Shown one piece after another: positions 44,847 to 53,086 of a DNA stretch of 64,000 nt. The stretch is from CAZEVY01 sp964515555. Its GTDB lineage: Bacteria; Acidobacteriota; Terriglobia; Bryobacterales; Bryobacteraceae. Location: positions 1 through 64,000 of the forward strand of contig CAZEVY010000004.1 of assembly GCA_964515555.1 (NCBI GenBank), written 5' to 3'. A program made the position numbers and the translations under genes. Numbering within the stretch: the stretch's first letter is position 1; each line of letters starts with the position of its first letter. The notes below the pieces were generated by a model, which searched no databases, had not been told where the DNA came from, and saw nothing but the letters and a program-made list of their open reading frames with translations.

Positions 44847-47107
44847 GAACCGCCGCCATTCTGACGATCGCGTTCGCGGGTCTGTGCCAGTCCCAGCAGT
44901 CGCAGCCGATTCCGATTCCCACGCTGCCGCCGTCCGGGCGGGGGACGAATCCTCCGCCGCGGGTCACACCGGTCCCGAAGACGCCGGCGCCGAAACCCGA
45001 AGCCGCGAAGCGCCCAGCCGGAACCGGCCGGTCGGCGCCCGCGGCCGAAAAACCGGCCGCCGCTGTAGTCCGCGACCCGTTCGACGCTGGCCTCACGTTC
45101 CCGGAGATGCCGCCCGTCAACGTCCCGGCGATCCAATCGGCCACCCTGCCCAACGGGATGAAGCTGTTCCTCCTGGAGAATCGCGAACTCCCGCAGATTC
45201 GCGGACGCGTGATCGTTCGTACGGGAAACCTGTTCGACCCGCCCGACAAGCCCGGCGTCGCCGAGCTGACCGGAAGACTGCTGCGCGCCGGAGGCACTCG
45301 TACGAAGAGCGCGAGCCAACTCGACGAGGAGATCGAGAACTTCGCGGCGTCGATCGAAAGCAGCATCGGTGAAACCAGCGGCCAGGTGGCCTTCGAGTGT
45401 CTCAGCGCCCACGCCGACGCTACGCTGGCGCTGCTCAGCACGATCCTGCGCGAGCCCGAGTTCCGACAGGAACAGATCGACGCGGCCAAGGCCAGGCTCG
45501 CCCTTGAGATCGCGCGAAGCGACGACGATGCACAGAGGGTGTTGCTGCGCGAACTCGCCGAGCGCATCTATGGACGCGACACGCCCTACGGGCGGCGGAC
45601 CGAGCGAAGCCATCTCGACCGCATCGAACGCGCCGACCTGGTGGCCTTCCACCAGCGGTACTTTTTCCCGGCGAACATGCTCGTGGCCGTCCAGGGCGAT
45701 TTCGACGCCGCGGCCATGCGGGCGAAAATCGAGCAGGCCTTCGCCGGCTGGACGGCCGCACAGCCGCCTGTGCCCGCCTTTCCCGAGGTGCGGCCCCGCC
45801 CATCGCCCGGCATTTTCGTCGGCCGCTTCGATCTGCCGCAGACGCTGCTAGCCATGGGCCATCTGGGCGGCCGGCTGGACGACCGCGACAGCGCCGCGCT
45901 CGAGGTCATGGCCGATATACTTGGCGGACCCGTCACCAGCCGATTGAACCAGCGTCTGCGGGGACAAATGGGATGGGCGCTCCGCACCGGCGCCGACTGG
46001 CTCGCCGATTTCGGACATCCCGGCTACTTCCTGGTGTCGGCTGTCGCCAAACCGCACGCGGCGGCGCAGGTGATCCGCGCTGTCCTGGAGGAAATCGAGC
46101 GGCTTCGTACCACTGAGGTGAGCGCCCTGGAGCTGGAACGCGCTCGCGATTCGGCGGTGAACAGCTACGTATTCCACTTCGATCATCCGGAGAAGGCCCT
46201 GGACCGCCTGGTCGCGTACGAGTATTTCGGCTATCCGCGCGACTTCGCGTCGCGGTATCAGAAGGCCCTGGCGGCCGTCACCGCGGCCGACGTGATGCGC
46301 GCGGCCCGCGAACACATCCGGCCGCAGGATTTCACCGTGATTATGGTCGGCAATCCGCGGGACTCGGTGATTCCGCTCGAAGACCTGCGAATGAAGGTCG
46401 AGCCATTCACGCTGGTGGCGGCTCCGCCCAAGCCGGGGGCGGTCAAGCCCGACGAGCAGAGCGCCGCCCGCGCCCGCGAGCTGCTCGCGAAGACGCAGCA
46501 GGCGCTGGGGGGCGCCGACTTGCTGGCCGCCGTCCGCGACTACTCGCACACCTCGGAGATGGCGGTGACACAGGGGCCGACCCTGCGAGTGAAGGTCCGG
46601 GAGCGTTTCGCCGCGCCCTCCCACTACCGGCAGGAACAGGATCTGCCGCAGGGCCGCCTGTCGCTATACACCGACGGCCGGGGCGGATGGATGCGCGACC
46701 CCCAGGGCCGCGTCGGACTGATGCCGCCGCTGCTGGCGCTCCGGACCCGGGGCGATATGTTCCGCCTTTTTTTCCAGATGGTGCTGAGCGATCGCTCGAA
46801 GGATCGGCAGATCAGCTACGCCGGCGACGGCCTCGTCCAGATCACCGACAAAGCGGGGAACCGCGTCGACCTATGGATCGACGAGGAAAGCGGCATGCCG
46901 CGCAAGCAGGCATACGAGACCATCACGTTTCAGGGAACCGCGGCCTTCGCCGAGCAGACCTTCATCGAATGGCGCGAGATTCAGGGCGTGAAGGTCCCCT
47001 GGAAGTCGTCGTTGACGCTCAACGGCCGTCCCTACGCGGAGATCGTCCTGATGGAATGCAGCATCAACGCGGGACTCAAACCCGAAGAGATCGCCCAGAA
47101 GCCATAA
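44843..47107 (+). CDS. M16-family protein with C-terminal extension, zinc motif absent
   Basis: The protein has 754 residues. After a signal peptide and a Pro-rich linker of about 60 residues, the first M16 domain reads LPNGMKLFLLENRELPQIRG and FDPPDKPGVAELTGRLLRAG. Where HxxEH is expected there is E141-L-T-G144-R145. The second domain has QTLLAMGHLGGRLDDRDSAA, LGGPVTSRLNQRLRGQMGWA and FTVIMVGNP. A C-terminal 220-residue domain resembles the secreted protein encoded next door. In two-subunit M16 proteases one partner normally keeps HxxEH. Here neither does, so this pair is probably a binding or scaffold complex. Confidence 0.85.
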   Translation: MRTAAILTIAFAGLCQSQQSQPIPIPTLPPSGRGTNPPPRVTPVPKTPAPKPEAAKRPAGTGRSAPAAEKPAAAVVRDPFDAGLTFPEMPPVNVPAIQSATLPNGMKLFLLENRELPQIRGRVIVRTGNLFDPPDKPGVAELTGRLLRAGGTRTKSASQLDEEIENFAASIESSIGETSGQVAFECLSAHADATLALLSTILREPEFRQEQIDAAKARLALEIARSDDDAQRVLLRELAERIYGRDTPYGRRTERSHLDRIERADLVAFHQRYFFPANMLVAVQGDFDAAAMRAKIEQAFAGWTAAQPPVPAFPEVRPRPSPGIFVGRFDLPQTLLAMGHLGGRLDDRDSAALEVMADILGGPVTSRLNQRLRGQMGWALRTGADWLADFGHPGYFLVSAVAKPHAAAQVIRAVLEEIERLRTTEVSALELERARDSAVNSYVFHFDHPEKALDRLVAYEYFGYPRDFASRYQKALAAVTAADVMRAAREHIRPQDFTVIMVGNPRDSVIPLEDLRMKVEPFTLVAAPPKPGAVKPDEQSAARARELLAKTQQALGGADLLAAVRDYSHTSEMAVTQGPTLRVKVRERFAAPSHYRQEQDLPQGRLSLYTDGRGGWMRDPQGRVGLMPPLLALRTRGDMFRLFFQMVLSDRSKDRQISYAGDGLVQITDKAGNRVDLWIDEESGMPRKQAYETITFQGTAAFAEQTFIEWREIQGVKVPWKSSLTLNGRPYAEIVLMECSINAGLKPEEIAQKP

Positions 47108-47118
47108 GCGAGGACGCC

Positions 47119-47916
47119 ATGAGAAGAACGATCGTCCTGACGGCCGTATGCGCCGCGTCCCTCTCGGCCGAGACCAAGCAGGAGCGCGGCCAGCGAGTGG
47201 TTCAGGCGGCGCTCCAGGCCCTGGGCGGCCCGAGCTTTATGGCGATGAAGGACCGGGTGGAATCCGGCCGCGCCTATTCGTTCTATCGCGAGCAGCTCGC
47301 CGGGCTGGATCGCGCGACCATCTACACGCGCTACCTGACGCGGCCCGATCCGCCGCCGCCGCCCGGACGGCTGTTCGTCCGCGAGCGCCAGGCGTTCGGC
47401 AAGGACCAGGACGTCTCGGTGCTGTTCGACGAAGAGAAGAGCTTTCAGATCACCTTCCGCGGCGCGCGCCCGACGCCGCCGGAGCGCTACGAACGGTATC
47501 GCGAGTCGACGCTGCGGAACTTTTTCTACATTCTCCGGCAGCGCATGGGCGAGCCGGGCCTGGTGATCGAATCGCAGGGCACCGACGTGCTCGACAACCA
47601 GCCGGTTGAGATCGTCGACATCATCGACGACGCCAACCAGACCGTCACCGTGTACTTTCACTTTTCGACGAAGCTGCCCATCCGGCAGAGATTCTATCGC
47701 CGCGATCCGAAGACCAAGGTGCGGTCCGAGGAAGTGTCGCACTTCTCCAAGTACCGGGAGGCCGGCGGCGTGCAGTGGCCCATGGTCGTACAGCGCTACC
47801 GCGACGGCGAGAAGATATTCGAAATCTACTCGGACTCCGTGACCGTCAACCAGGGGCTCACCGACGAGCTGTTCACCCTCTCGGGGAACATCAAGGTGCT
47901 TCCGCCGGCGCGGTGA
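47119..47916 (+). CDS. Secreted protein related to the C-terminal domain of the preceding M16 protein
   Basis: The protein has 265 residues with a signal peptide (MRRTIVLTAVCAASLSAE). The body starts RGQRVVQAALQALGGPSFMA and continues with beta strands (VSVLFDEEKSFQITFRG, VEIVDIIDDANQTVTVYFHF, LPIRQRFYRRDPKTKVRSEE), a layout like outer-membrane lipoprotein-sorting (LolA-like) folds. The same helix-plus-strand plan (TQQALGGADLLAAVRDY, ITDKAGNRVDLWIDEESGMP) occurs at the C-terminus of the M16 protein upstream. Co-transcription with it (11-base gap) supports a shared role in envelope biogenesis. No catalytic residues are evident. Confidence 0.65.
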   Translation: MRRTIVLTAVCAASLSAETKQERGQRVVQAALQALGGPSFMAMKDRVESGRAYSFYREQLAGLDRATIYTRYLTRPDPPPPPGRLFVRERQAFGKDQDVSVLFDEEKSFQITFRGARPTPPERYERYRESTLRNFFYILRQRMGEPGLVIESQGTDVLDNQPVEIVDIIDDANQTVTVYFHFSTKLPIRQRFYRRDPKTKVRSEEVSHFSKYREAGGVQWPMVVQRYRDGEKIFEIYSDSVTVNQGLTDELFTLSGNIKVLPPAR

Positions 47917-47996
47917 CGGAGCGCGGAAGCGCGCCTCGCCAGCCCGTGCGAATCCCGCGAAGCGGTCCGGGCAGGCGCCCTGATAAGCTGTACCGA

Positions 47997-49118
47997 ATGT
48001 CGCCGATCTGCGGCTATCTGCCGGTCGTCTTCTGCCTGCTTTTCGTCTGGATGCAGGGCATCCTCCGGTCGCAGACCCCGCTGAAGCTCACCACGGGAAA
48101 AGAGATCTACCAGGCGTCGTGCGTCGCCTGCCACGCTCCCGACGGCAAGGGTCAGCCGCAATCGACGCTCGGATTCGAGCCGCCCGAGACCTTCCCCGAT
48201 TTCACCGATTGCAACGCCACCACCCGCGAGGCGAACGCCGACTGGCAGACCATCATCCATAACGGCGGCCCCGCGAAGGGTTTCTCCGAGATCATGCCGT
48301 CTTTCCGCGAGGCGCTGACGCCGGCGCAGATCGACCTGGTGATCGGCTACGTGCGCGGCTTCTGCCGCGAGCCGGCCTGGCCGCGCGGCGAACTCAACCT
48401 TCCGCGGGCCCTCTTCACCGAAAAGGCCTTTCCGGAAGACGAGGCGGTGTTGCAGACGGCGTTCGACACCAAGAATGGCGGAAATGTCTCGAGCCGTCTG
48501 GTGTACGAGCAGCGCTTCGGAGTCCGCAACCAGTTCGAGATGATTGTGCCGTTCGGCCTGCGGCGGGAGCCGGGCGCAAGCCGCTTCGGCGGCGTCGGCG
48601 ACGTCACTTTGGGATATAAGCGGATGCTCGCGAGCAGCCTGCGCACCGGGTCGATCTTCAGCGCCGCGGGCGAGGTCAAGCTGCCGACCGGCGACGCCTC
48701 TCGCGGCTTCGGCGGCGGGACCACCGTATTCGAGGGCTGGGGCGCCTACGGGCAGCTCCTGCCGAAGGAGAGCTTCCTCCAGTTCCAGGGTGGCTTCGAG
48801 CTTCCCGCCGATCGCCGCGACGCACCGCGCGCCGTCTTCTGGAGAACGGCCGCCGGAACGAGCCTGGCGGGCGACGGAGGCTTCGGACGCCTGTGGTCGC
48901 CGATGGTCGAGCTTCTGGCCGATCGCGAGTTCGCCTCCGGCGCGCGGACCAACTGGGACGTCGTACCGCAGATGCAGGTGACGATCAACAAGCGCCAGCA
49001 TCTCCGGCTCGGCTTCGGCGTGCGCGTGCCGGTGAACAACACGCTGTCGCGGTCGGCGCAGATCGTTTTCTATCTGCTATGGGATCGATTCGATGGAGGC
49101 CTCCGTGCGGGCTGGTAA
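47997..49118 (+). CDS. Cytochrome c domain fused to a probable outer-membrane barrel
   Basis: The protein has 373 residues. A signal-like segment (YLPVVFCLLFVWMQG) precedes a monohaem cytochrome c domain with CVACH (C42 to H46) and a likely distal Met in EIMPSFREAL, ending near residue 125. The remaining 245 residues are alternating beta strands with aromatic girdles (SSRLVYEQRFGVRNQFEMIV, GVGDVTLGYKRML, GSIFSAAGEVKLPTGDASRG, AQIVFYLLWDRFDGGLRAGW), like transporter-type outer-membrane barrels. It overlaps the pentahaem cytochrome gene by 26 bases. The pair may form a trans-outer-membrane electron route. Confidence 0.75.
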   Translation: MSPICGYLPVVFCLLFVWMQGILRSQTPLKLTTGKEIYQASCVACHAPDGKGQPQSTLGFEPPETFPDFTDCNATTREANADWQTIIHNGGPAKGFSEIMPSFREALTPAQIDLVIGYVRGFCREPAWPRGELNLPRALFTEKAFPEDEAVLQTAFDTKNGGNVSSRLVYEQRFGVRNQFEMIVPFGLRREPGASRFGGVGDVTLGYKRMLASSLRTGSIFSAAGEVKLPTGDASRGFGGGTTVFEGWGAYGQLLPKESFLQFQGGFELPADRRDAPRAVFWRTAAGTSLAGDGGFGRLWSPMVELLADREFASGARTNWDVVPQMQVTINKRQHLRLGFGVRVPVNNTLSRSAQIVFYLLWDRFDGGLRAGW

Positions 49119-50724
49119 ACGGGCGCCGATTCTGCTGGCGGCAGCGCTGCTCGCCTGGACCGCGCCGCGCAAGTCCCCCACGCCGGCGTTCCAGACCTCC
49201 GACCGCTGTATCGCCTGCCACAACGGCCTCACCACATCCTCAGGGGAAGATGTGTCGATCGGCTTCGACTGGCGGGCGTCGATGATGGCCAACTCGGCGC
49301 GCGACCCTTATTGGCAGGCAGGGGTGCGCCGCGAGGTCGCCGACCATCCCGAGGCTCGGGCGGCCATCGAGGACGAGTGCGCGACCTGCCACATGCCGAT
49401 GGCGCGGCACGAGTCGAAGTCCGCGGGCCGCGAGGGTGAGGTCTTCGCGCACTTGGGCGGCTCGGGCGAGCCCGCCGGCCGGCTCGCGGCCGACGGGGTC
49501 TCGTGCTCGCTGTGCCACCAGATCGGCAAGGAAAAACTGGGGACGCGCGAGAGCTTCATCGGCGGTTTCGTCATCGACCCGCCGGGCGCCGACGGCAATC
49601 GCGCCGAGTACGGGCCGTACAAGGTGGAGGCGGGCCTGGCGCGCGTGATGCGGTCCTCGTCGCGCGGATTCGTGCCGACCGAAGCGCCGCACATCCGCAA
49701 GTCGGAGGTCTGCGCGACCTGCCACACGCTGTACACGAAGGCGCTCGGGCCCGACGGGAAGATCATCGGCGAACTGCCGGAGCAGGTCCCTTACCAGGAA
49801 TGGCTGCACAGCGAGTTCCGGGAATCGCGGAGCTGCCAGGACTGCCACATGCCCGAGGTCCCCGGGGAGACGCCGATCGCCAGCGTGCTGGGCGCCCCGC
49901 GCGAGGGAATGTCGCGGCACACCTTCGTCGGCGGGAACTTCTTCATGCTGCGCATGCTGAACCGGTACCGCAATGATCTCGGCGTAACGGCGCTGCCCGC
50001 CGAACTGGACGCCGCGGCGGCGCGCACGGTCGCGTTTCTCCAGTCGCAGACGGCGCGGGTGCGCGTCGACCGCGTCGAACAACGGGACGGCCGTCTGGAG
50101 GCGGATGTATCGGTCGAGAGCCTCAGCGGGCACAAGCTGCCGACGGCGTATCCGTCGCGCCGTGTTTGGCTGAGACTGGTCGTGAGGGACGGCCAGGGCC
50201 GCGTAGTGTTCGAATCGGGCGCGCTGCGCGCGAACGGATCGATCGCCGGCAACGACAGTGATGACGACGCGGCGCGCTTCGAGCCGCACCACGCCACGAT
50301 CGCCTCGGCGGGGCAGGTGCAGATCTACGAATCCGTCATGGGAGACGCGGCGGGAGCGCCCACGACGGCGCTGCTCAAGGCGGTGCGTTACCTCAAGGAC
50401 AACCGCCTGCTGCCCGGCGGATTCGACAAGCGGTCGGCGGATAGGGACATCGCCGTCGTCGGCGAGGCGCTCGGTGACGGCGACTTCGTTGCCGGGGGCG
50501 ACCGCGTGCGCTACTCGGTGGCGACGGGCGCCGCGCGAGGTCCGTTCCGGATCGACGCCGAGCTGTGGTTCCAGCCGGTCGCCTACCGTTGGGCGGATAA
50601 TCTGAGGCGCTACGACGCCCCCGAGACGCGCCGGTTCGTGTCCTATTACGGGGACATGTCGGCGGCGTCGGCGGTGACGCTGGCGCGCGCGACCGCCCAC
50701 AGCGGGGACGCCCCGCGGCCCTAG
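49093..50724 (+). CDS. Pentahaem c-type cytochrome, exported
   Basis: The protein has 543 residues with a hydrophobic N-terminal signal (APILLAAALLAWTAP). Five CxxCH haem sites are present: CIACH (39-43), CATCH (96-100), CSLCH (138-142), CATCH (207-211) and CQDCH (248-252). They have the spacing of cytochrome c554-like multihaem proteins. Extra histidines around MPMARHESKS and GMSRHTFVGG may be axial ligands. The C-terminal half (about 290-543) is a beta-sandwich-like region without haem (GRLEADVSVESLSGHKLPTA). The gene overlaps the cytochrome-barrel gene, so the proteins are probably partners. No enzyme signature is recognised. Confidence 0.88.
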   Translation: MEASVRAGKRAPILLAAALLAWTAPRKSPTPAFQTSDRCIACHNGLTTSSGEDVSIGFDWRASMMANSARDPYWQAGVRREVADHPEARAAIEDECATCHMPMARHESKSAGREGEVFAHLGGSGEPAGRLAADGVSCSLCHQIGKEKLGTRESFIGGFVIDPPGADGNRAEYGPYKVEAGLARVMRSSSRGFVPTEAPHIRKSEVCATCHTLYTKALGPDGKIIGELPEQVPYQEWLHSEFRESRSCQDCHMPEVPGETPIASVLGAPREGMSRHTFVGGNFFMLRMLNRYRNDLGVTALPAELDAAAARTVAFLQSQTARVRVDRVEQRDGRLEADVSVESLSGHKLPTAYPSRRVWLRLVVRDGQGRVVFESGALRANGSIAGNDSDDDAARFEPHHATIASAGQVQIYESVMGDAAGAPTTALLKAVRYLKDNRLLPGGFDKRSADRDIAVVGEALGDGDFVAGGDRVRYSVATGAARGPFRIDAELWFQPVAYRWADNLRRYDAPETRRFVSYYGDMSAASAVTLARATAHSGDAPRP

Positions 50725-50725
50725 A

Positions 50726-51655
50726 GTGCGTCCCGGCATGCAGGTGACGAGCCGGAAGCGCCCGCGCGGGGCGTTCCGGAACTGGATCGAGTACGCGCTC
50801 GCGCGGTTCCTGCTCGGCGCGCTGGCAGTGGCTCCGGCGGCGGTGTCGGATGCGATGGCGCTGGCCGCGGTGGGACTGGCCGGACGGCTGGTCCCGCGGC
50901 TGCGACGCACGGCGCGGCGCAATCTCGAGATGGCAATGCCGGAGCTCGACGCGAGCGCGCGGGAGCGCATCGCCGAGGGCGCCTTCCGGTCGCTCGCCCG
51001 GCTGCTGGTCACCCTGGCGAAACTGCCGACGATTCGTCGCGGCAACGTCGGCGGCCTGATCCGCTACGAGGGCTATGAGCACTTCGAGGCGGCGCTGGGA
51101 CGCGGAAAGGGCGTGCTGTTCGCCACCGCCCACCTGGGCAACTGGGAGCTGAGCGCCCACGCGCATGCGTTGATGTCGCGGCCCATGCACGTGGTGGTGC
51201 GCCCGCTCGACAATCCGCTGCTCGACCGGTTCCTGGCCGCCCGCCGGGCGTCGTCGGGAAACGGCGTCATCGAGAAAAGCGATTTCGCGCGCGGCATCCT
51301 CCGGGCGCTGGCGGCCAACCAGGCGGTCGGCATTCTCGCCGATCAGAATACCGCCGCGGACGAAGGGGTGTTCGTCGATTTCTTCGGGATTCCGGCATGC
51401 ACCCACCCGGGGCTGGCGCGCATCGCCGCGCACACGGGCGCCGCCGTGATCCCCGGTTTCGCGCTCTGGGAGCAGGCCGAAAAGCGATACGTCCTGCGCT
51501 TCCTCCCGCCTGTGGAGATGACGGGCGACGCCGTCGCCGACACCCGGCGGTTGCACGAGGTGCTGGAGACCGTCATCCGGCGTTATCCGGACCAGTGGCT
51601 ATGGATTCACCAGCGCTGGAAGACCCGCCCGGCGGGCGAGCATCCCCTGTACTGA
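50726..51655 (+). CDS. LpxL/HtrB-type lipid A acyltransferase family protein
   Basis: The protein has 309 residues from the GTG at 50726; ATG at 50738 is an alternative. It carries one N-terminal membrane segment and the acyltransferase motif GVLFATAHLGNWELSAHAHA with H136 and E141 (HX4E). VVVRPLDNPLLDRFLAARRA, GILADQNTAADEGVFVDFFG and the terminal DQWLWIHQRWKTRP follow, all typical of the LpxL/LpxM family. It would transfer a secondary acyl chain to Kdo-lipid A or a similar glycolipid. The gene follows the pentahaem cytochrome by one base. Chain specificity cannot be read. Confidence 0.9.
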   Translation: MRPGMQVTSRKRPRGAFRNWIEYALARFLLGALAVAPAAVSDAMALAAVGLAGRLVPRLRRTARRNLEMAMPELDASARERIAEGAFRSLARLLVTLAKLPTIRRGNVGGLIRYEGYEHFEAALGRGKGVLFATAHLGNWELSAHAHALMSRPMHVVVRPLDNPLLDRFLAARRASSGNGVIEKSDFARGILRALAANQAVGILADQNTAADEGVFVDFFGIPACTHPGLARIAAHTGAAVIPGFALWEQAEKRYVLRFLPPVEMTGDAVADTRRLHEVLETVIRRYPDQWLWIHQRWKTRPAGEHPLY

Positions 51656-51698
51656 ACTCCGGACACGGACGACGCCTTCCCGGAGTATCCTGCGTCAG

Positions 51699-52859
51699 AT
51701 GACTCCTCCGCCGATCGACAGCAGCTACCTGGCCCGGGTGCTCGCCGATCTGGTTCGCATCGACTCCATCAATCCGACGCTGGTTCCCGGCGGCGGCGGC
51801 GAACGGGAGGTCGGCGCGTACGTCGCCAGTGCGCTCGGAGCGCTTGGCCTCGATGTGGCGGCACACGAGCCAGAGCCGGGCCGGGTCAGCGTCGTGGGAC
51901 GCCTTCCGGGAACCGGCGGCGGACGCTCGATGATGTGGAACGCGCATTACGACACGGTCGGCGTCGAGGGCATGGCGGCGCCTTTTTCCGGCGAGGTGCG
52001 CGACGGCAAACTCTACGGCCGGGGCGCCTACGACATGAAAGGCAGCCTGGCGGCTCAGATGGCGGCGGCGAAAGCGCTGATCGAGGGAGGCGTGCCCCTG
52101 CGCGGCGACCTGCTGGTCGCGGCAGTGGCCGACGAAGAGTACGGCAGCATCGGCACCGCCGATCTCATCGGAAGGTATCGCGTCGACGGCGCTATCGTCA
52201 CCGAGCCGACCGCCCTCCGGGTCTGCCTGGCTCACAAGGGCTATCTGTGGATCGAGGTGACAACCGCCGGGCGCGCCGCGCATGGCAGCCGCTTCGACCT
52301 GGGAGTCGACGCCAACCTGCGGATGGGGCGCTTCCTGGTGGAACTGGAAAAGCTCGAGCGCGACCTGCGGGCGCGGCCGCCGCATCCGCTGGTCGGGCCG
52401 CCGTCGCTGCACGCCGCCATGATTCAGGGCGGAACGGGACTGAGCACCTACTCTTCTCGATGCGTCCTCTCCATCGAGCGGCGGACGGTTCCCGGCGAGA
52501 CGGAAGCGCAGGCCGCCGGCGAAATCCAGGAGATCGTCGACCGGCTGCGCGCCCGGGACGCCGCCTTCGAGGCCGAGGTGCGGACGTTCTTCGTGCGCGA
52601 ACCGTTCGAGGTGGCGCCGTCGGCTGGCATCGTCCAGGCGGTCGCGCGCGCTGCCGAAGAGGTACGCGGGGACGCGCCGGAGTATTGCGGCGACACGCCG
52701 TGGATGGACGCTGCGCTGCTGGCGGCGGCGGGCGTCGAGACGGTCGTCATCGGGCCGGCGGGCGGGGGCGCGCATGCGGCCGAGGAGTGGGTCGAGTTGG
52801 AGTCGGCGGTGCGGCTGGCGGCGATTCTGGCGCGGAGCGCCATGGAGTACTGCGGGTGA
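51699..52859 (+). CDS. M20-family peptidase (ArgE/DapE-like)
   Basis: The protein has 386 residues. The di-metal site is complete: H83 and D85 in NAHYDTV, bridging D112 in LYGRGAYDMKGSLAAQMAAA, catalytic E146 and metal E147 in ADEEYGS, and a downstream TEPT. A dimerisation domain inserts at about residues 180-290, starting VCLAHKGYLWIEVTTAGRAA. It hydrolyses an N-acyl or peptide bond of a small substrate in the cytoplasm. It is not next to other arginine or lysine pathway genes, so argE or dapE is not assigned. Confidence 0.92.
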   Translation: MTPPPIDSSYLARVLADLVRIDSINPTLVPGGGGEREVGAYVASALGALGLDVAAHEPEPGRVSVVGRLPGTGGGRSMMWNAHYDTVGVEGMAAPFSGEVRDGKLYGRGAYDMKGSLAAQMAAAKALIEGGVPLRGDLLVAAVADEEYGSIGTADLIGRYRVDGAIVTEPTALRVCLAHKGYLWIEVTTAGRAAHGSRFDLGVDANLRMGRFLVELEKLERDLRARPPHPLVGPPSLHAAMIQGGTGLSTYSSRCVLSIERRTVPGETEAQAAGEIQEIVDRLRARDAAFEAEVRTFFVREPFEVAPSAGIVQAVARAAEEVRGDAPEYCGDTPWMDAALLAAAGVETVVIGPAGGGAHAAEEWVELESAVRLAAILARSAMEYCG

Positions 52860-52921
52860 GCGCGTGTCCAAACCACCAGGATCGCCTACATCGTGTTATA
52901 GTCGCTTCTTCCGGAGGTGAT

Positions 52922-53086
52922 ATGAAAGTTCGTGCGCTCATCGCCATGCTGGCGGCCTTCCTGCCGGCGGCGTTCTCCCAGCCCGCGGACGGCGTTGTTG
53001 TTCCCGAGCCCAGCACCGTCGCCCTCATGGCGATCGGCCTGACCGGTTTGGGAATTGCGGCCTGGCGCCGCAACCGCCGCAAGTAA
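52922..53086 (+). CDS. Minimal PEP-CTERM protein, 54 residues
   Basis: The protein consists of a signal peptide (MKVRALIAMLAAFLPAAFSQ), six or so residues (PADGVV) and a full PEP-CTERM sorting signal. That signal comprises VPEPST, a hydrophobic helix (VALMAIGLTGLGIAAW) and a basic tail (RRNRRK). Exosortase recognises such signals at the inner membrane. CCGGAGGTGAT directly precedes the ATG, an extended ribosome-binding site, and TATAGT at 52895-52900 could be a -10 element. Almost no mature domain would remain after both cleavages. A functional peptide or the remains of a longer gene are both possible. No exosortase gene is seen here. Confidence 0.8.
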   Translation: MKVRALIAMLAAFLPAAFSQPADGVVVPEPSTVALMAIGLTGLGIAAWRRNRRK

